Source of the DNA: Rhodanobacteraceae bacterium | GTDB lineage: Bacteria > Pseudomonadota > Gammaproteobacteria > Xanthomonadales > Rhodanobacteraceae | Assembly (NCBI GenBank): GCA_003142815.1 | Contig: PLNP01000044.1 | Coordinates: 1 to 64,000, forward strand | Reading direction: 5' to 3' | Length of the DNA stretch: 64,000 bases | In this document: positions 1 through 9,021 of the stretch, one piece after another | Layout: every line of letters starts with the position of its first letter | Numbering within the stretch: the first letter of the stretch is position 1 | Translations under genes and position numbers: made by a program | Notes under the pieces: model-generated | What the model was told of the DNA's origin: nothing | Seen by the model: only the letters and a program-made list of their open reading frames with translations | Databases searched by the model: none

Positions 1-86
1 TGGGACGCAGCGCCGAAGGTGCGAGTCCCACCACGCCTGCCCTCAACGGTGGGACTCGCCGCTAGCGGCTGCGTCCCACCCTACAC
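1..86. repeat. Palindromic intergenic repeat, family 1, copy 1
   Basis: Positions 1-32 and 48-79 are near-perfect inverted arms built around GTGGGACTCGC and GCTGCGTCCCACC, separated by a 15-nt spacer. The same arms recur at about 5288-5378 and 23264-23351. The element could form a long hairpin and lies just upstream of gpmI; it may continue left of the window. Confidence 0.75.
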
Positions 87-162
87 TCAAGCGCGTGGTG
101 CGACGTCGCGCGGACGGTTCGGCTAGCATTGCAAGCTGCACGAAACTTCCGGATGCAAGCGC

Positions 163-1689
163 GTGGCGAGACCCAAACCGATCCTGCTGCTGATCCTCGA
201 TGGCTGGGGCCATCGCGACGAAACCGCACACAACGCGATCGCGCAGGCGAACGCGCCGAACTGGCGGCGCCTGCTCGCCGACTATCCGCACACGCTGGTG
301 CAGACGCACGGTGCCTACGTCGGACTGCCCGATGGGCAGATGGGCAATTCCGAAGTCGGGCACATGAACATCGGCGCGGGGCGCATCGTCTATCAGGATC
401 TGACCCGCATCGACGCGGCGATTGCCGATGGCAGTTTCTTCGAGAATTCGGCGCTGGTTGGAGCCTGCGATGCGGCAAAGCGCGCCGGTGGCACGCTGAA
501 CATCTTCGGCTTGGTGTCGCCGGGCGGTGTGCACAGCCATGAGACTCACATCTTGGCGATGCTGGATCTCGCCGCGAGACGTGGCGTCGAACGCATTGCC
601 GTGCATGCCTTTCTCGACGGTCGCGACACACCGCCACGCAGCGCGCACCCATCGCTGGAAACGCTCGAAGCGAAATGCGCGGAGTTGCCGAATGCATTCA
701 TCGCTACGGTCAGCGGGCGTTATTACGCGATGGATCGCGACAAGCGTTGGGATCGCGTGCAGCTCGCCTATGAAGCGATTTCAAGCGGGCACGATGCGGA
801 ATTCATGGACGGTGCATTGGCCGCGCTCGACGCGGCTTACGCGCGTGGCGAGAACGACGAGTTCGTGAAGCCTACCGTTACCAAGGAAGCGTGGTTCATG
901 GGCGACGGCGACGCGGTCGTCTTCATGAATTTCCGCTCCGACCGCGCGCGCGAACTGTCGCATGCATTCGTCGATGCGGACTTCAGCGGTTTTGTGCGTT
1001 CGCGCGAAATCGAACTGTCGGCGTTCGTCACCCTGACCGAGTACGAAAAAGGTTTGGCGGCGAGTGCGGTCGCGTTCGCGCCACAGTCGATGCATAACAC
1101 CCTCGGCGAATATCTTGCCTCGCTCGGACTTGCCCAGCTGCGCATCGCCGAAACCGAGAAATACGCGCATGTGACGTTCTTCTTCTCCGGCGGCCGCGAG
1201 GCGCCGTTCGCGGGCGAGGAGCGCATCCTGATTCCGAGTCCGAAGGTCGCGACCTACGATCTGCAGCCCGAGATGAGTTGCCCTGAACTGACCGACCGCC
1301 TGGTTGCGGCGATCGCGTCGAAGCAGTTCGACTTCATCGTCTGCAACATCGCGAACCCGGACATGGTTGGTCACAGCGGCATCGAAGCGGCGGCGATCAA
1401 GGCCGCCGAAGCGGTCGATCTGGCGCTCGGCCACATAACCCGCGCGATTGCCGAAAGCGGCGGCGAGATGCTGATCAGCGCCGATCACGGCAACCTCGAA
1501 CAGATGCTCGACGAGAACGGCGTGCCGCACACGCAGCACACAGTTGGGCCGGTTCCGCTGGTCTACGTCGGTCGCCGCGCCATCCTCCATCCCGGCGCTC
1601 TGCGCGATCTTGCACCGACCGTGCTCGCGCTGATGGACCTGCCGCAGCCGGCCGAGATGAGCGGGCGCAACCTGGTCGAACTCCGGTAA
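163..1689 (+). CDS. gpmI: 2,3-bisphosphoglycerate-independent phosphoglycerate mutase
   Basis: Cytoplasmic glycolytic and gluconeogenic enzyme that interconverts 3- and 2-phosphoglycerate using two Mn ions and a phosphoserine intermediate. The 508-residue length fits the family. Visible are the N-terminal metal Asp in LILDGWG (D13), the serine nucleophile in [14 protein letters not shown] (S63), the substrate-binding FLDGRDTPP motif, [10 protein letters not shown], and the C-terminal metal ligands in [11 protein letters not shown]. The start is GTG at 163, because the nearby ATG at 153 is in another frame. The stop at 1687-1689 directly abuts the GTG codon that opens the envC frame, so the two genes are probably cotranscribed. 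Confidence 0.96.
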   Translation: MARPKPILLLILDGWGHRDETAHNAIAQANAPNWRRLLADYPHTLVQTHGAYVGLPDGQMGNSEVGHMNIGAGRIVYQDLTRIDAAIADGSFFENSALVGACDAAKRAGGTLNIFGLVSPGGVHSHETHILAMLDLAARRGVERIAVHAFLDGRDTPPRSAHPSLETLEAKCAELPNAFIATVSGRYYAMDRDKRWDRVQLAYEAISSGHDAEFMDGALAALDAAYARGENDEFVKPTVTKEAWFMGDGDAVVFMNFRSDRARELSHAFVDADFSGFVRSREIELSAFVTLTEYEKGLAASAVAFAPQSMHNTLGEYLASLGLAQLRIAETEKYAHVTFFFSGGREAPFAGEERILIPSPKVATYDLQPEMSCPELTDRLVAAIASKQFDFIVCNIANPDMVGHSGIEAAAIKAAEAVDLALGHITRAIAESGGEMLISADHGNLEQMLDENGVPHTQHTVGPVPLVYVGRRAILHPGALRDLAPTVLALMDLPQPAEMSGRNLVELR

Positions 1690-1785
1690 GTGCAAGCCAC
1701 GTCGCCAGTCATTGCGGCGTGCGTTGTGCGCCGGCCATGCAGCCAAGGGAGTGCCGGCAGAACGTCCTTTCCCCTTGCTGCCGTC

Positions 1786-2943
1786 ATGCGCGTTGGCACG
1801 GCGCTGTTTTTCGCATTCGGCATGGCCGGCGGCACGCGTGCGCAGGATGTCGAGCAGGCGCAGCGCGCGGCGCAGGAGCAGCAGGCCAAGAAGAAACTCG
1901 ATGCGGTGCGCGTCGAGATCAAGGCGCTGGCCGCGCAGCGGAACGCGACCACAGGCGAACGCGGCGACGCCGCACACACGCTGCGCGAGAAGGAAGTCGC
2001 ACTCGCTGCGGTCGCCAGGGATGTGCATGCGCTGGACGGCAAGCTTGCCGAGCAGCAAGCGCGATTCGACCAGCTCAACGCCGATCGCGCCCGACTCGAG
2101 ATCGCATTGAAGTCGCAGCGCGAGGCGCTCGCTGCGTTGCTGCGTTCGGCTTACGCGCTCGGTCACAACGAGGAACTCAAGTTGTTGCTGCAGCAGGACG
2201 ATGTCGCCGCGATCGCACGTGTGCTCGCGTATCACCGCTATTTCCAACGTGCGCAGGTCGGTCAGATCGACAAGCTGCGCGGCGATCTCAAGCAGCTTGC
2301 CGATGTCCAGGATTCCATCGTGGTGGCGACCCGGGAACTCACGTCCACGCGCGATGCGCGCAACGCCGAGAGCGGCAGGCTCGACACCGAACGCAGCGAG
2401 CGCGCGCAATTGGTCGCCGCGATCGACGCAAAACTCAAGGATCAGGGCGCGCGCATCGCCGCGCTCGGCAAGGACGAAACCGCGCTGACCCAGTTGCTCG
2501 AACAGCTGCGCGACGTGTTCGCCGATATTCCCAAGCAACTCGCCGGCGAGGCGCCGTTCGCGTCCGCGCGCGGCAAGCTCGCGTGGCCACTGAAAGGCAA
2601 GGTCGTCACCGCGTTCGGCGCTGCCGACGAATCCGGCCGACGCAGCAGCGGCGTGTTGCTCGCGGCCAAGGTCGGCGCCGCGGTGCATGCGATTGCACAC
2701 GGTCGCGTCGTGTTTGCCGATTGGATGCGCGGCTACGGCCTGTTGATCATCGTCGACCACGGCGACGGCTACCTCAGCCTCTACGGCTGCAACGAAACCC
2801 TGCTCAAGGACGTGGGCGACTGGGTCGATGCCGGCGAAACGATCGCGACCAGCGGCGCCAGCGGCGGCCAGAAGACACCAGGTCTCTACTTCGAGCTGCG
2901 CGCGAAAGGCCAGCCGGTCGATCCGCGCGGCTGGCTGCGCTGA
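1786..2943 (+). CDS. envC: Murein hydrolase activator EnvC (degenerate M23/LytM)
   Basis: Periplasmic activator of N-acetylmuramoyl-L-alanine amidases at the division septum, recruited by FtsEX in known systems. From ATG 1786 the protein has a signal peptide (MRVGTALFFAFGMAGGTRA), a long coiled coil of about 220 residues rich in Ala/Glu/Arg/Gln, and a C-terminal LytM domain. The LytM metal-binding histidines are missing: the usual YxHLS is LYGCNE and the usual LHFE is LYFELR. That degeneracy is characteristic of EnvC, which activates rather than cleaves. The frame is open from GTG 1690, so a 32-residue longer N-terminus is possible, but it would bury the signal peptide. ftsEX lies in the same window at 37-38 kb. 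Confidence 0.88.
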   Translation: MRVGTALFFAFGMAGGTRAQDVEQAQRAAQEQQAKKKLDAVRVEIKALAAQRNATTGERGDAAHTLREKEVALAAVARDVHALDGKLAEQQARFDQLNADRARLEIALKSQREALAALLRSAYALGHNEELKLLLQQDDVAAIARVLAYHRYFQRAQVGQIDKLRGDLKQLADVQDSIVVATRELTSTRDARNAESGRLDTERSERAQLVAAIDAKLKDQGARIAALGKDETALTQLLEQLRDVFADIPKQLAGEAPFASARGKLAWPLKGKVVTAFGAADESGRRSSGVLLAAKVGAAVHAIAHGRVVFADWMRGYGLLIIVDHGDGYLSLYGCNETLLKDVGDWVDAGETIATSGASGGQKTPGLYFELRAKGQPVDPRGWLR

Positions 2944-3094
2944 ACGATTCCGGTTCAACATGGTCCATAGGGTTTCGCGAAAGCCCTCCAGGGCGAACGG
3001 AATTTTGGTATGAGCTTCGGCAACTTGTTCGCGCGATAACGGCGAGCGCACGCGGCACGCATTACACTCGCCTCATTCCAGTGAGGCCCGTTCG

Positions 3095-4453
3095 ATGTCC
3101 AGGCGTTTTTTCTTTCCGATTCTTCTCGCGCTGAGCTGTGCGCTTGCACTCGCCGCCGATCCGCCGCCGGCCACCACCGCCGCCGCCCCCACGCCGACCG
3201 CGCCGCCGAACGCCGCGTCCGCCAAGGACGCGGTCGACCTCAACGACATCCGCACATTCACCGCGGTCTACAGCTTGGTCAAGCAGGCGTATGTCGACGA
3301 TGTCGACGACCATCGCCTGATGCAGGGGGCGATCCGCGGGCTGCTTGCCGGCCTCGATCCGCACAGCGAGTATCTCGGCAAGGAGCAACTGCAAAATCTG
3401 ACCGAGGACACCACCGGAAATTACGACGGACTCGGCATCGAAGTCGTGCAGGTCGAAGGCACGCTGCGCGTGGTTGCGCCGATCGACGATACACCCGCCG
3501 AGCGTGCCGGCATCAAGGCCGGCGACACGATCGTGCGGATCGATGGCAAGCCGGTGCAGTCCGACGACCTGGACGGCGCGGTCGTACTGCTGCGCGGCAA
3601 GCCCGGCACCAGCATCACGTTGACTGTCCTGCACGAAAAGCAGAGCGTGCCCGTCGACATCACGATGAAGCGTGAGGTGATCCGCATCGCCAGCGCGCGC
3701 GGGCGTCTGCTCGAATCCGGTTACGCATACCTGCGCGTCAGCCAGTTCCAGGCCGATACCGGCATGCAGTTGCGCAAGCGCATCGAACGCCTGCAGGCCG
3801 ACAACAAGACGCCGTTGCGCGGCGCGGTGCTCGACCTGCGCAGCAATCCCGGCGGTCTTCTGACTTCAGCCGTCGAGGTCAGCGACGAGTTCCTCGACAG
3901 CGGTGTCATCGTCACCACACGCGGTCGCCTGAAGGAATCGGACTTGAGCTTCCGCGCGACGCCGGGCGATCTGCTCGACGGTGCGTCGCTGGTCGTGCTC
4001 GTCGACAACGGCACCGCTTCCGCGGCCGAGATCGTCGCCGGTGCGCTGAAGGACAATCATCGCGCCTTGCTGATGGGCCGGCGCACGTTCGGCAAGGGCT
4101 CGGTGCAGACCGTGCTGCCGCTCGATGCCGAGCACGCGGTGAAACTCACCACCGCGCTCTACTACACGCCGAGCGGCATCTCGATCCAGGCCGCCGGCAT
4201 CCAACCCGACATCGCACTCGCCGACCTCGCCCTCAGCCAGCGCGAAGGCGCCCCGCCCCCGGCGTTCGGCGAACGCGACTTGCACAATCACCTCAAGGGC
4301 GCCGACGAAACCGACGGCCCGACGACACCACGGGCAGCGGACCGGGATCTGCAGCAGGACTACGCGCTCAACGAGGCGTTGAATGCATTGAAGGTGTTGG
4401 CGTCGCGGAGCAAGCCGACCGTGCTGCCACCTGCGGCGAACAAGAAAGGTTAG
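3095..4453 (+). CDS. ctpA: C-terminal processing peptidase (S41 family)
   Basis: Periplasmic serine protease of the tail-specific/CtpA family. The 452-residue protein has an N-terminal signal peptide (about 1-20), a Pro/Ala-rich linker to about 45, a PDZ domain (about 105-190, with YDGLGIEVVQV and ERAGIKAGDTIVRIDGKPV) and the S41 catalytic core. The Ser-Lys dyad is visible as S309 in NGTASAAE and K334 in TFGKGSVQT. A Lys-rich C-terminal tail follows. It sits 151 nt after envC; the gpmI-envC-ctp order recurs in related bacteria and points to cell-envelope maintenance. The gene symbol follows the family, not a proven orthologue. Confidence 0.93.
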   Translation: MSRRFFFPILLALSCALALAADPPPATTAAAPTPTAPPNAASAKDAVDLNDIRTFTAVYSLVKQAYVDDVDDHRLMQGAIRGLLAGLDPHSEYLGKEQLQNLTEDTTGNYDGLGIEVVQVEGTLRVVAPIDDTPAERAGIKAGDTIVRIDGKPVQSDDLDGAVVLLRGKPGTSITLTVLHEKQSVPVDITMKREVIRIASARGRLLESGYAYLRVSQFQADTGMQLRKRIERLQADNKTPLRGAVLDLRSNPGGLLTSAVEVSDEFLDSGVIVTTRGRLKESDLSFRATPGDLLDGASLVVLVDNGTASAAEIVAGALKDNHRALLMGRRTFGKGSVQTVLPLDAEHAVKLTTALYYTPSGISIQAAGIQPDIALADLALSQREGAPPPAFGERDLHNHLKGADETDGPTTPRAADRDLQQDYALNEALNALKVLASRSKPTVLPPAANKKG

Positions 4454-4587
4454 CCGCCCCGATTGTTTCGAACTGTGTCGCCGACGGCGCGGAGACTTGG
4501 CGCTGTCCCGCTCGAGCGGCGCCGTCTCAATCGATGAAGTTATCGGCGTCACGCCAGCTGGCGCGCTGGTGATCAACTGGAGATCTT

Positions 4588-4863
4588 ATGAGCGATCAGC
4601 AGGACATTACCCAACAACAGTTTCTCGACATGGTCGATCGGTTCATCAACCTGGCCAATGACGTCGGCAAGAGCTTGCCTCGCTCGAAAGTCAGCGCCGC
4701 GCTACTGTTCGCCGCTGCGCGATACAACGCATTCAACTGAGCCAACCGTGATGTGCTGCTGGAGCAGACGCTTGACGAGGCAGTCATCGCGTTTCGTATC
4801 GAATACGAAAACATGTTTCGCGACAACGCGCACGAACTGACGGTGGCCCACGCGAAGGGCTGA
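4588..4863 (+). pseudogene. DUF3144 family protein interrupted by in-frame TGA
   Basis: From ATG 4588 the frame encodes MSDQQDITQQQFLDMVDRF and continues to KVSAALLFAAARYNAFN, then meets TGA at 4738-4740. The same frame continues without indel as ANRDVLLEQTLDEAVIAF and IEYENMFRDNAHELTVAHA to a second TGA at 4861-4863. Both halves together match the layout of the small, cytoplasmic DUF3144 family of about 90-95 residues, function unknown. The first product alone would be 50 residues. The lesion is a single codon, for example TGG or CGA changed to TGA. Selenocysteine insertion is unlikely because I see no convincing SECIS-like hairpin and the family is not a known selenoprotein. Confidence 0.7.
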
Positions 4864-4901
4864 TGCGGAGGTGCGCGTCGCGTCGCGTGACGGCCGCAGT
4901 G

Positions 4902-5228
4902 TTATTTCCCCTTTGGCGGCGCGATCGGAAACGGCATGATCTTGTCGCCGCTGGTGGCGTCGCGGATCGCGAGCGGGCCGCGCTTGGCGACTTCCTCGAT
5001 GCGCACGATCGCGTGCATCGGCACGTGCAGCATCGTGGTGTCCTTGAACTCCTCGCGCAGGCGTTCCTCGGTCGGGTCGACGACGATACTTTCGCCGGGC
5101 GGATCGAACACGAGCTCGCCGATCTCGGTAAATCCCCACAGAGCGCTCGACGCGACATGGCGTGCGTAGAGCTCGATGCTTTTGCCCTGGGAGAGAAACG
5201 TGACTTTGTAGAGGTTGTTCTTGCGCAT
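4902..5228 (-). CDS. DUF1820 family protein
   Basis: Small cytoplasmic protein of 108 residues (MRKNNLYKVTFLSQGKSIEL...) with the full DUF1820 pattern: a LYKVTF opening, YARHVASSALWGFTEIGELVF, and VVDPTEERLREEFKDTTMLHVPMHAIVRIEEV. The family is widespread in Gammaproteobacteria and has no assigned biochemical function. It converges with the broken DUF3144 gene (38 nt apart) and is read from a short region occupied by repetitive DNA at 5238-5485. Confidence 0.88.
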   Translation of the reverse strand: MRKNNLYKVTFLSQGKSIELYARHVASSALWGFTEIGELVFDPPGESIVVDPTEERLREEFKDTTMLHVPMHAIVRIEEVAKRGPLAIRDATSGDKIMPFPIAPPKGK

Positions 5229-5237
5229 CGGTACATT

Positions 5238-5287
5238 GTCGCGCTTGCAGCGCTCCTGCAGAAGATCTCATGTCGTTGTAGGAGCGG
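5238..5287. repeat. REP-like palindrome, family 2, copy 1 (degenerate)
   Basis: The sequence opens with GTCGCGCTTGCAGCGCTCCT and ends with TTGTAGGAGCGGG, the same outer modules as the better preserved copies at 20951-21032 and 55131-55187. The central hairpin is eroded here. Confidence 0.55.
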
Positions 5288-5485
5288 GTAGGGTGGGCCG
5301 CAGCCGCGTAGCGGCGAGTCCCACCATTAGGTGGCGCTAAGGTGGGACTCGCGCCTTCGGCGCTGCGGCCCACCCTACCGCCTTCGGCGCTGCGGCCCAC
5401 CCTACCGCCTTCGGCGCTGCGGCCCACCCTACCGCCTTCGGCGCTGCGGCCCACCCTACCGCCTTCGGCGCTGGTGCCCATCCGG
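5288..5485. repeat. Palindromic repeat family 1, copy 2, with a 27-bp tandem array
   Basis: Inverted arms at 5288-5325 and 5341-5378 match family 1 at 1-86 and 23264-23351. The right arm runs into a tandem array of a 27-bp unit (GCCTTCGGCGCTGCGGCCCA plus CCCTACC): four perfect copies at 5353-5379, 5380-5406, 5407-5433 and 5434-5460, then a degenerate fifth at 5461-5485. The unit is the distal half of the family 1 arm, so the array probably arose by slippage of that arm. There are no spacers, so this is not CRISPR. Confidence 0.9.
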
Positions 5486-5521
5486 CATCCGTCGCGAAAA
5501 CGCGGTAGGAGCCGCGATTCT

Positions 5522-6205
5522 TCATCCGCGCAATCGCCGCGCAACCGCCGACTTGGACGACAGCGCAAACGCAATGCCGATCAGGAACCCGGCGATATGC
5601 GTCCACCACGCGACCGCGCCGAACGCCGGGCCGACGTAGGTGAACAGCAATTGCAGCGCCGCCCAGAAGCCGATCAGCAGCGGCGCCGGGATGCGCACGA
5701 ATTCGAGGAATACGCCGAGAGGCAATACGAGGCCGAGGCGCGCGCGCGGGAACAGCGTGAGATAGGCGCCGACGATCGCCGAGACCGCGCCGCTGGAACC
5801 GATGATCGGTGCGCTGGTGCCGGCCAGCGTGAATGCACCGACCAGATTCGCGAGCGCGCCGCCGAACACGAACAGGGCGAGAAAACGTGCGGAGCCGAGC
5901 GTGCGTTCGGCCGGTACGCCGAACACGATCAGGAACAACAAGTTGCCGGTCACATGCAGCCAGTCGGCATGGATGAAGATCGCGCTGATCAGGCGCGCCG
6001 CGCGCAATTCGGTGAGCTGTTGCAGCCACGGTGCGTTCGCGTCGAGCAGGGTCGAGGGCACCGTGCCCCAGCGCGTGAGCACGGCCAGACGCTCCGTCGC
6101 TGGCAGCGTGGCCAGCCAGAGAAACACGATCACGCAGGCCGCGACAATCAGCAGGGTCGCCCACGGCGGGGTGGGCTTGCGCCGGCTCGGGAGTTGGACG
6201 AACAC
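5522..6205 (-). CDS. Rhomboid family intramembrane serine protease
   Basis: Inner-membrane protease that cleaves substrates within the bilayer. The 227-residue protein has about six or seven hydrophobic segments. The catalytic dyad is visible: S138 in IIGSSGAVSA and H203 in WWTHIAGFLIG; H84/N88 of HVTGNLLFL correspond to the HxxxN oxyanion motif. I chose GTG 6205 because it lies 20 nt after the gspB stop and leaves a normal short cytoplasmic N-terminus. The open frame upstream of it is antisense-like low-complexity sequence overlapping gspB. It is probably cotranscribed with gspB-gspA. Substrates cannot be inferred. Confidence 0.88.
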   Translation of the reverse strand: MFVQLPSRRKPTPPWATLLIVAACVIVFLWLATLPATERLAVLTRWGTVPSTLLDANAPWLQQLTELRAARLISAIFIHADWLHVTGNLLFLIVFGVPAERTLGSARFLALFVFGGALANLVGAFTLAGTSAPIIGSSGAVSAIVGAYLTLFPRARLGLVLPLGVFLEFVRIPAPLLIGFWAALQLLFTYVGPAFGAVAWWTHIAGFLIGIAFALSSKSAVARRLRG

Positions 6206-6225
6206 GGTGGTTCGCGCGCCTGCGG

Positions 6226-7050
6226 TCAGCGGCCGTCGCGCGGATAAACGAAGCGAGTGCCTTTGAATTCGAGCACCATGCCGTCGGGGCGGATCTCGCG
6301 CAAGGTCACGCCATCGCCGAGGTCGTCGCCTTCGCCATGACGCTCGCCCTTGATGACGACGAACCGCTCGTGCGGATCGTCCGCATAGACATGCATCGTC
6401 AGCGCGAGATCGGGCAGGTCCTTGCGCGTGGCATAGGGCAGATCCCAGACCGACGGCAGCGCCGGTGCGGCCGACGCCGGAGCGGACGGGCGCGCCGCGG
6501 CGGACGGCTTCGTCGGCGCGACGGGTGCGCTCGTGACCGGCTTTGCGGGCGCTGGCGCGGCGGCGCGTTTTTCCGCTGCGGCGTTCGCAGGCGGCGGTAG
6601 CGGTGCGGGAAGCAGCACCGGTGCCAGTTGGGCGACGCTGCCGGGACGATCGGTGGTCGACGGCGCGATCGGCGTCGGCGCTGCGACGGCTTCCAGACCG
6701 CTGCTCGGCATCGGCTTGGCCGGGGCCGGTTCGCGTTTCGCCGCGGTGGCCTGCCTGGCTGGGGCGGCGTGATTCAGGTTTGGCTTGATGCGATTCATCG
6801 GCGGCGCGGGCGCCGACGCGTTGGCCGGTTGTGCCGTGGCGTCGGCCGTGGCGGTTCGTGCAGCCGACACCGGGGGCGCCGGCCGCGACAGCCACCAACC
6901 GGCCACGAGCGCGATCGCGATCAGTGCGCCGAACAGCGGCAGCAGGCTGCGCCGGCCGCGCACCGCGAGCACCGGCGTGCCCAGCGTTGGCGCCTCACCG
7001 AGGCGGCGTTGCTGTTCGGATTTCTTGAGAGCTTCGAGAATCAACGACAT
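6226..7050 (-). CDS. gspB: Type II secretion accessory protein GspB
   Basis: GspB works with the GspA ATPase to insert or assemble the GspD secretin through the peptidoglycan. The 274-residue protein begins MSLILEALKKSEQQRRLG, the hallmark start of the family, followed by one transmembrane helix (about 36-54), a long Ala/Pro-rich periplasmic linker (about 60-190) and a conserved C-terminal T2SSB domain (about 196-274, from SVWDLPYATRKDLPDLALTM to TRFVYPRDGR). It lies 49 nt downstream of gspA on the same strand. The core secretin operon gspC-D-E-F is 30 kb away in this window. Confidence 0.9.
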   Translation of the reverse strand: MSLILEALKKSEQQRRLGEAPTLGTPVLAVRGRRSLLPLFGALIAIALVAGWWLSRPAPPVSAARTATADATAQPANASAPAPPMNRIKPNLNHAAPARQATAAKREPAPAKPMPSSGLEAVAAPTPIAPSTTDRPGSVAQLAPVLLPAPLPPPANAAAEKRAAAPAPAKPVTSAPVAPTKPSAAARPSAPASAAPALPSVWDLPYATRKDLPDLALTMHVYADDPHERFVVIKGERHGEGDDLGDGVTLREIRPDGMVLEFKGTRFVYPRDGR

Positions 7051-7099
7051 CGCATTTCCTGACTACGTGGGCTTTCCTGATTGCCGCAGCGCGCGCGGG

Positions 7100-8701
7100 T
7101 CATTCCACGGTCCGCGCGAGATGCGGACCGGCGTCGTCGAGTGCGGATAGTGCAAACAGGGTTTCCGGTCCGATGATGCCATCGGCGGTGATTCCGTAGG
7201 TCGTCTGCAATGTGCGCACGCGCGTTTCCATGTCCGCATCGAAGGTCGGCGCGCGCGATTTCGCGGTGCTGCCATTGTCGAACGTTGCCAATCTGTCCAG
7301 CACCCAGGCGACGCCGGGCCCAGCATCGCCGCGGGCAAGGCTGGCTGGCACGTCGGTCGGCAAACGCCACAACGCGATGAAATCGCCGTTCCAGAACTTG
7401 GACAGCGACGATCGCGCAAGTTCATAACGCGTGCCAGTGAGGTCGAGCCGCACGTGTTGTGGGCCGACGCCTTGCAGCAATGCGTACGCGGGATGATCGG
7501 CGTTGCCGAGAAAAAGCAGCAGCGGCCGGTCGAAACGCACGAGCTGGTCCAGCGCCGCATGGCCGTGCAGGCAGGCGACGCCGGCCGCGACCATCGGCGG
7601 GCAACGGCTGGCCGCGCGCACGGATACCTGGTCGCCATCGACCTGCCAGCGCGCCAGCAATTGGGTGAAGGCGGTCAGCTTGGTTTCCGGCGACTGGGCG
7701 AGACGCGCCTCAAGGCGCTCCGCTTCGTGATCGGCCGCCACCGACTGCGCCACTGCGACGGTGATGGGCGCGGCGGCTGGTGCGTTGCGAAGGTAGCCAC
7801 GCAGCCAGACCACGCCGCCGGCGATCGCGAGCAGGGCCACGGCCGCCAGCGCCCAGCGTCCGTACCGGTGCAGCCAATAGCGCGCGTGGCCGGGTAGCGC
7901 CTCGTCGGCGGCGCGGTCGACCAGACGCTCACCGATACTGTCCTGCTCGAGCGCGTAGCCGGCCATCAACGCGCGATCGGCAATGATGTTGACCAGACGC
8001 GGCACGCCGCCGGAACGCTGATAGAGCGCCTTCAGGCCGAGCCGTGAAAACGGTAGCCGCGTGCACCCGGCGACCGCCATGCGGTGGCGCACATAACCTT
8101 CGGTCTCGGTCGCATCGAGCGGCGTCAGGTGATAGCGCGCGGTGATGCGCTGCGCGAGCTGGCGCAGCGCCGCGCGATCGAGCATCTCGCGCAGTTCCGG
8201 CTGGCCGAGTAGGATGATCTGCAGGAGCTTCTGCGTCGGTGTCTCGAGGTTGGTCAGCAGGCGCACCTGCTCCAGCGATTCGGTCGACAGGTTCTGCGCC
8301 TCGTCGATGATCAGGACGACGCGCAGGCCTTGCGCGTAGGCATCGAGCAGGAACGCGTTCAGGGTGTCGGTCAGCGCTTTCAGGCTGCCACGCTTGCCAT
8401 CGATGTCGAGTTTCAGTTCCTCGCAGACCGTCTCGACCAGCTCGACCGGCGACAGTTTGGGATTGAGCACCAAGGCGACGCGGGTGTTCTCCGGCAATTG
8501 TTCCAGGAGCAGCCGGCACAGCGTGGTCTTGCCGGTGCCGACTTCGCCGGTCAATTGCACGAAGCCGCCGCTGCCGCCCTTGCCGATCCCGTAGAGCAAG
8601 TGCGCCAGCGCATCCCGGTGCCGTTCGGACAGGAAGACGTAGCGCGGATCCGGGGTGATCGAGAACGGCGGCTCGCGCAGCGCGTAATACTCAAGATACA
8701 T
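7100..8701 (-). CDS. gspA: Type II secretion AAA ATPase GspA/ExeA
   Basis: Inner-membrane AAA ATPase (533 residues) that with GspB helps secretin multimers pass the peptidoglycan. It starts MYLEYYALREPPFSITPDPR, typical of ExeA. Walker A is GEVGTGKTT at 52-60 and Walker B is RVVLIIDEAQN near 125-135. A single hydrophobic segment (ALAAVALLAIAGGVVWL) follows at about 285-300. The periplasmic part ends in a peptidoglycan-binding module (about 460-515, with TFDADMETRVRTLQ and GITADGIIGPETLFAL). It is the first gene of the gspA-gspB-rhomboid group. Confidence 0.92.
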   Translation of the reverse strand: MYLEYYALREPPFSITPDPRYVFLSERHRDALAHLLYGIGKGGSGGFVQLTGEVGTGKTTLCRLLLEQLPENTRVALVLNPKLSPVELVETVCEELKLDIDGKRGSLKALTDTLNAFLLDAYAQGLRVVLIIDEAQNLSTESLEQVRLLTNLETPTQKLLQIILLGQPELREMLDRAALRQLAQRITARYHLTPLDATETEGYVRHRMAVAGCTRLPFSRLGLKALYQRSGGVPRLVNIIADRALMAGYALEQDSIGERLVDRAADEALPGHARYWLHRYGRWALAAVALLAIAGGVVWLRGYLRNAPAAAPITVAVAQSVAADHEAERLEARLAQSPETKLTAFTQLLARWQVDGDQVSVRAASRCPPMVAAGVACLHGHAALDQLVRFDRPLLLFLGNADHPAYALLQGVGPQHVRLDLTGTRYELARSSLSKFWNGDFIALWRLPTDVPASLARGDAGPGVAWVLDRLATFDNGSTAKSRAPTFDADMETRVRTLQTTYGITADGIIGPETLFALSALDDAGPHLARTVE

Positions 8702-8821
8702 GGGGCTACTTTACCTGACCCGGGTTGACCGGATGCTGGCGGAGCGTTTGGCCTGGGCGCGAGGCCACGCTGGCCCATGACCCGGCACGCCCGGCTTGGG
8801 CGAGTGACAGCGGGAAGTCGT

Positions 8822-8952
8822 CGGCGCTATTGATTCGGAACGAATTCAGATTTAAATCGAGCGAATCAATCCCCCACTCTTGTGCTCCCCCCGCTGGCGC
8901 AGGGGAGGGCAAGCGGAGGGCACTCAAGCTAGTTGAGTGCCGGATCAACAAG
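8822..8952 (-). repeat. About 130-bp dispersed repeat, family 3, copy A
   Basis: Read on the minus strand the element has three parts: a GCACTCAA/TTGAGTGC palindrome, a hairpin around CCTCCCCTGCGCCAGCGGGG, and a tail ending near CGAATCAATAG. The same order is found at 20101-20232, 26941-27060 and 52698-52815. It occupies the space upstream of gspA. Confidence 0.85.
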
Positions 8953-9021
8953 GCGTGAACCACATCACACTTTAAGCGGTATCGCAGCTTCGCGGAAGCG
9001 GACGTCATCCCACGTTGGCTC

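Noticed and set aside
781-3051. 756-codon open frame on the minus strand opposite gpmI and envC
   Set aside because: GC-rich coding DNA gives long antisense frames. The translation has no domain-like sequence and both plus-strand genes are certain. The same applies to 10450-12426, 55660-57450, 16162-17424 and 59184-60557 on the minus strand and to many shorter shadows.
4738-4740. TGA read as selenocysteine
   Set aside because: No convincing SECIS-like hairpin follows the codon, the DUF3144 family is not known as selenoprotein, and no sel genes are in the window.
5353-5485. Tandem 27-bp repeats as a CRISPR array
   Set aside because: Units are contiguous with no spacers, they derive from one arm of a dispersed palindrome, and no cas gene is present in the window.
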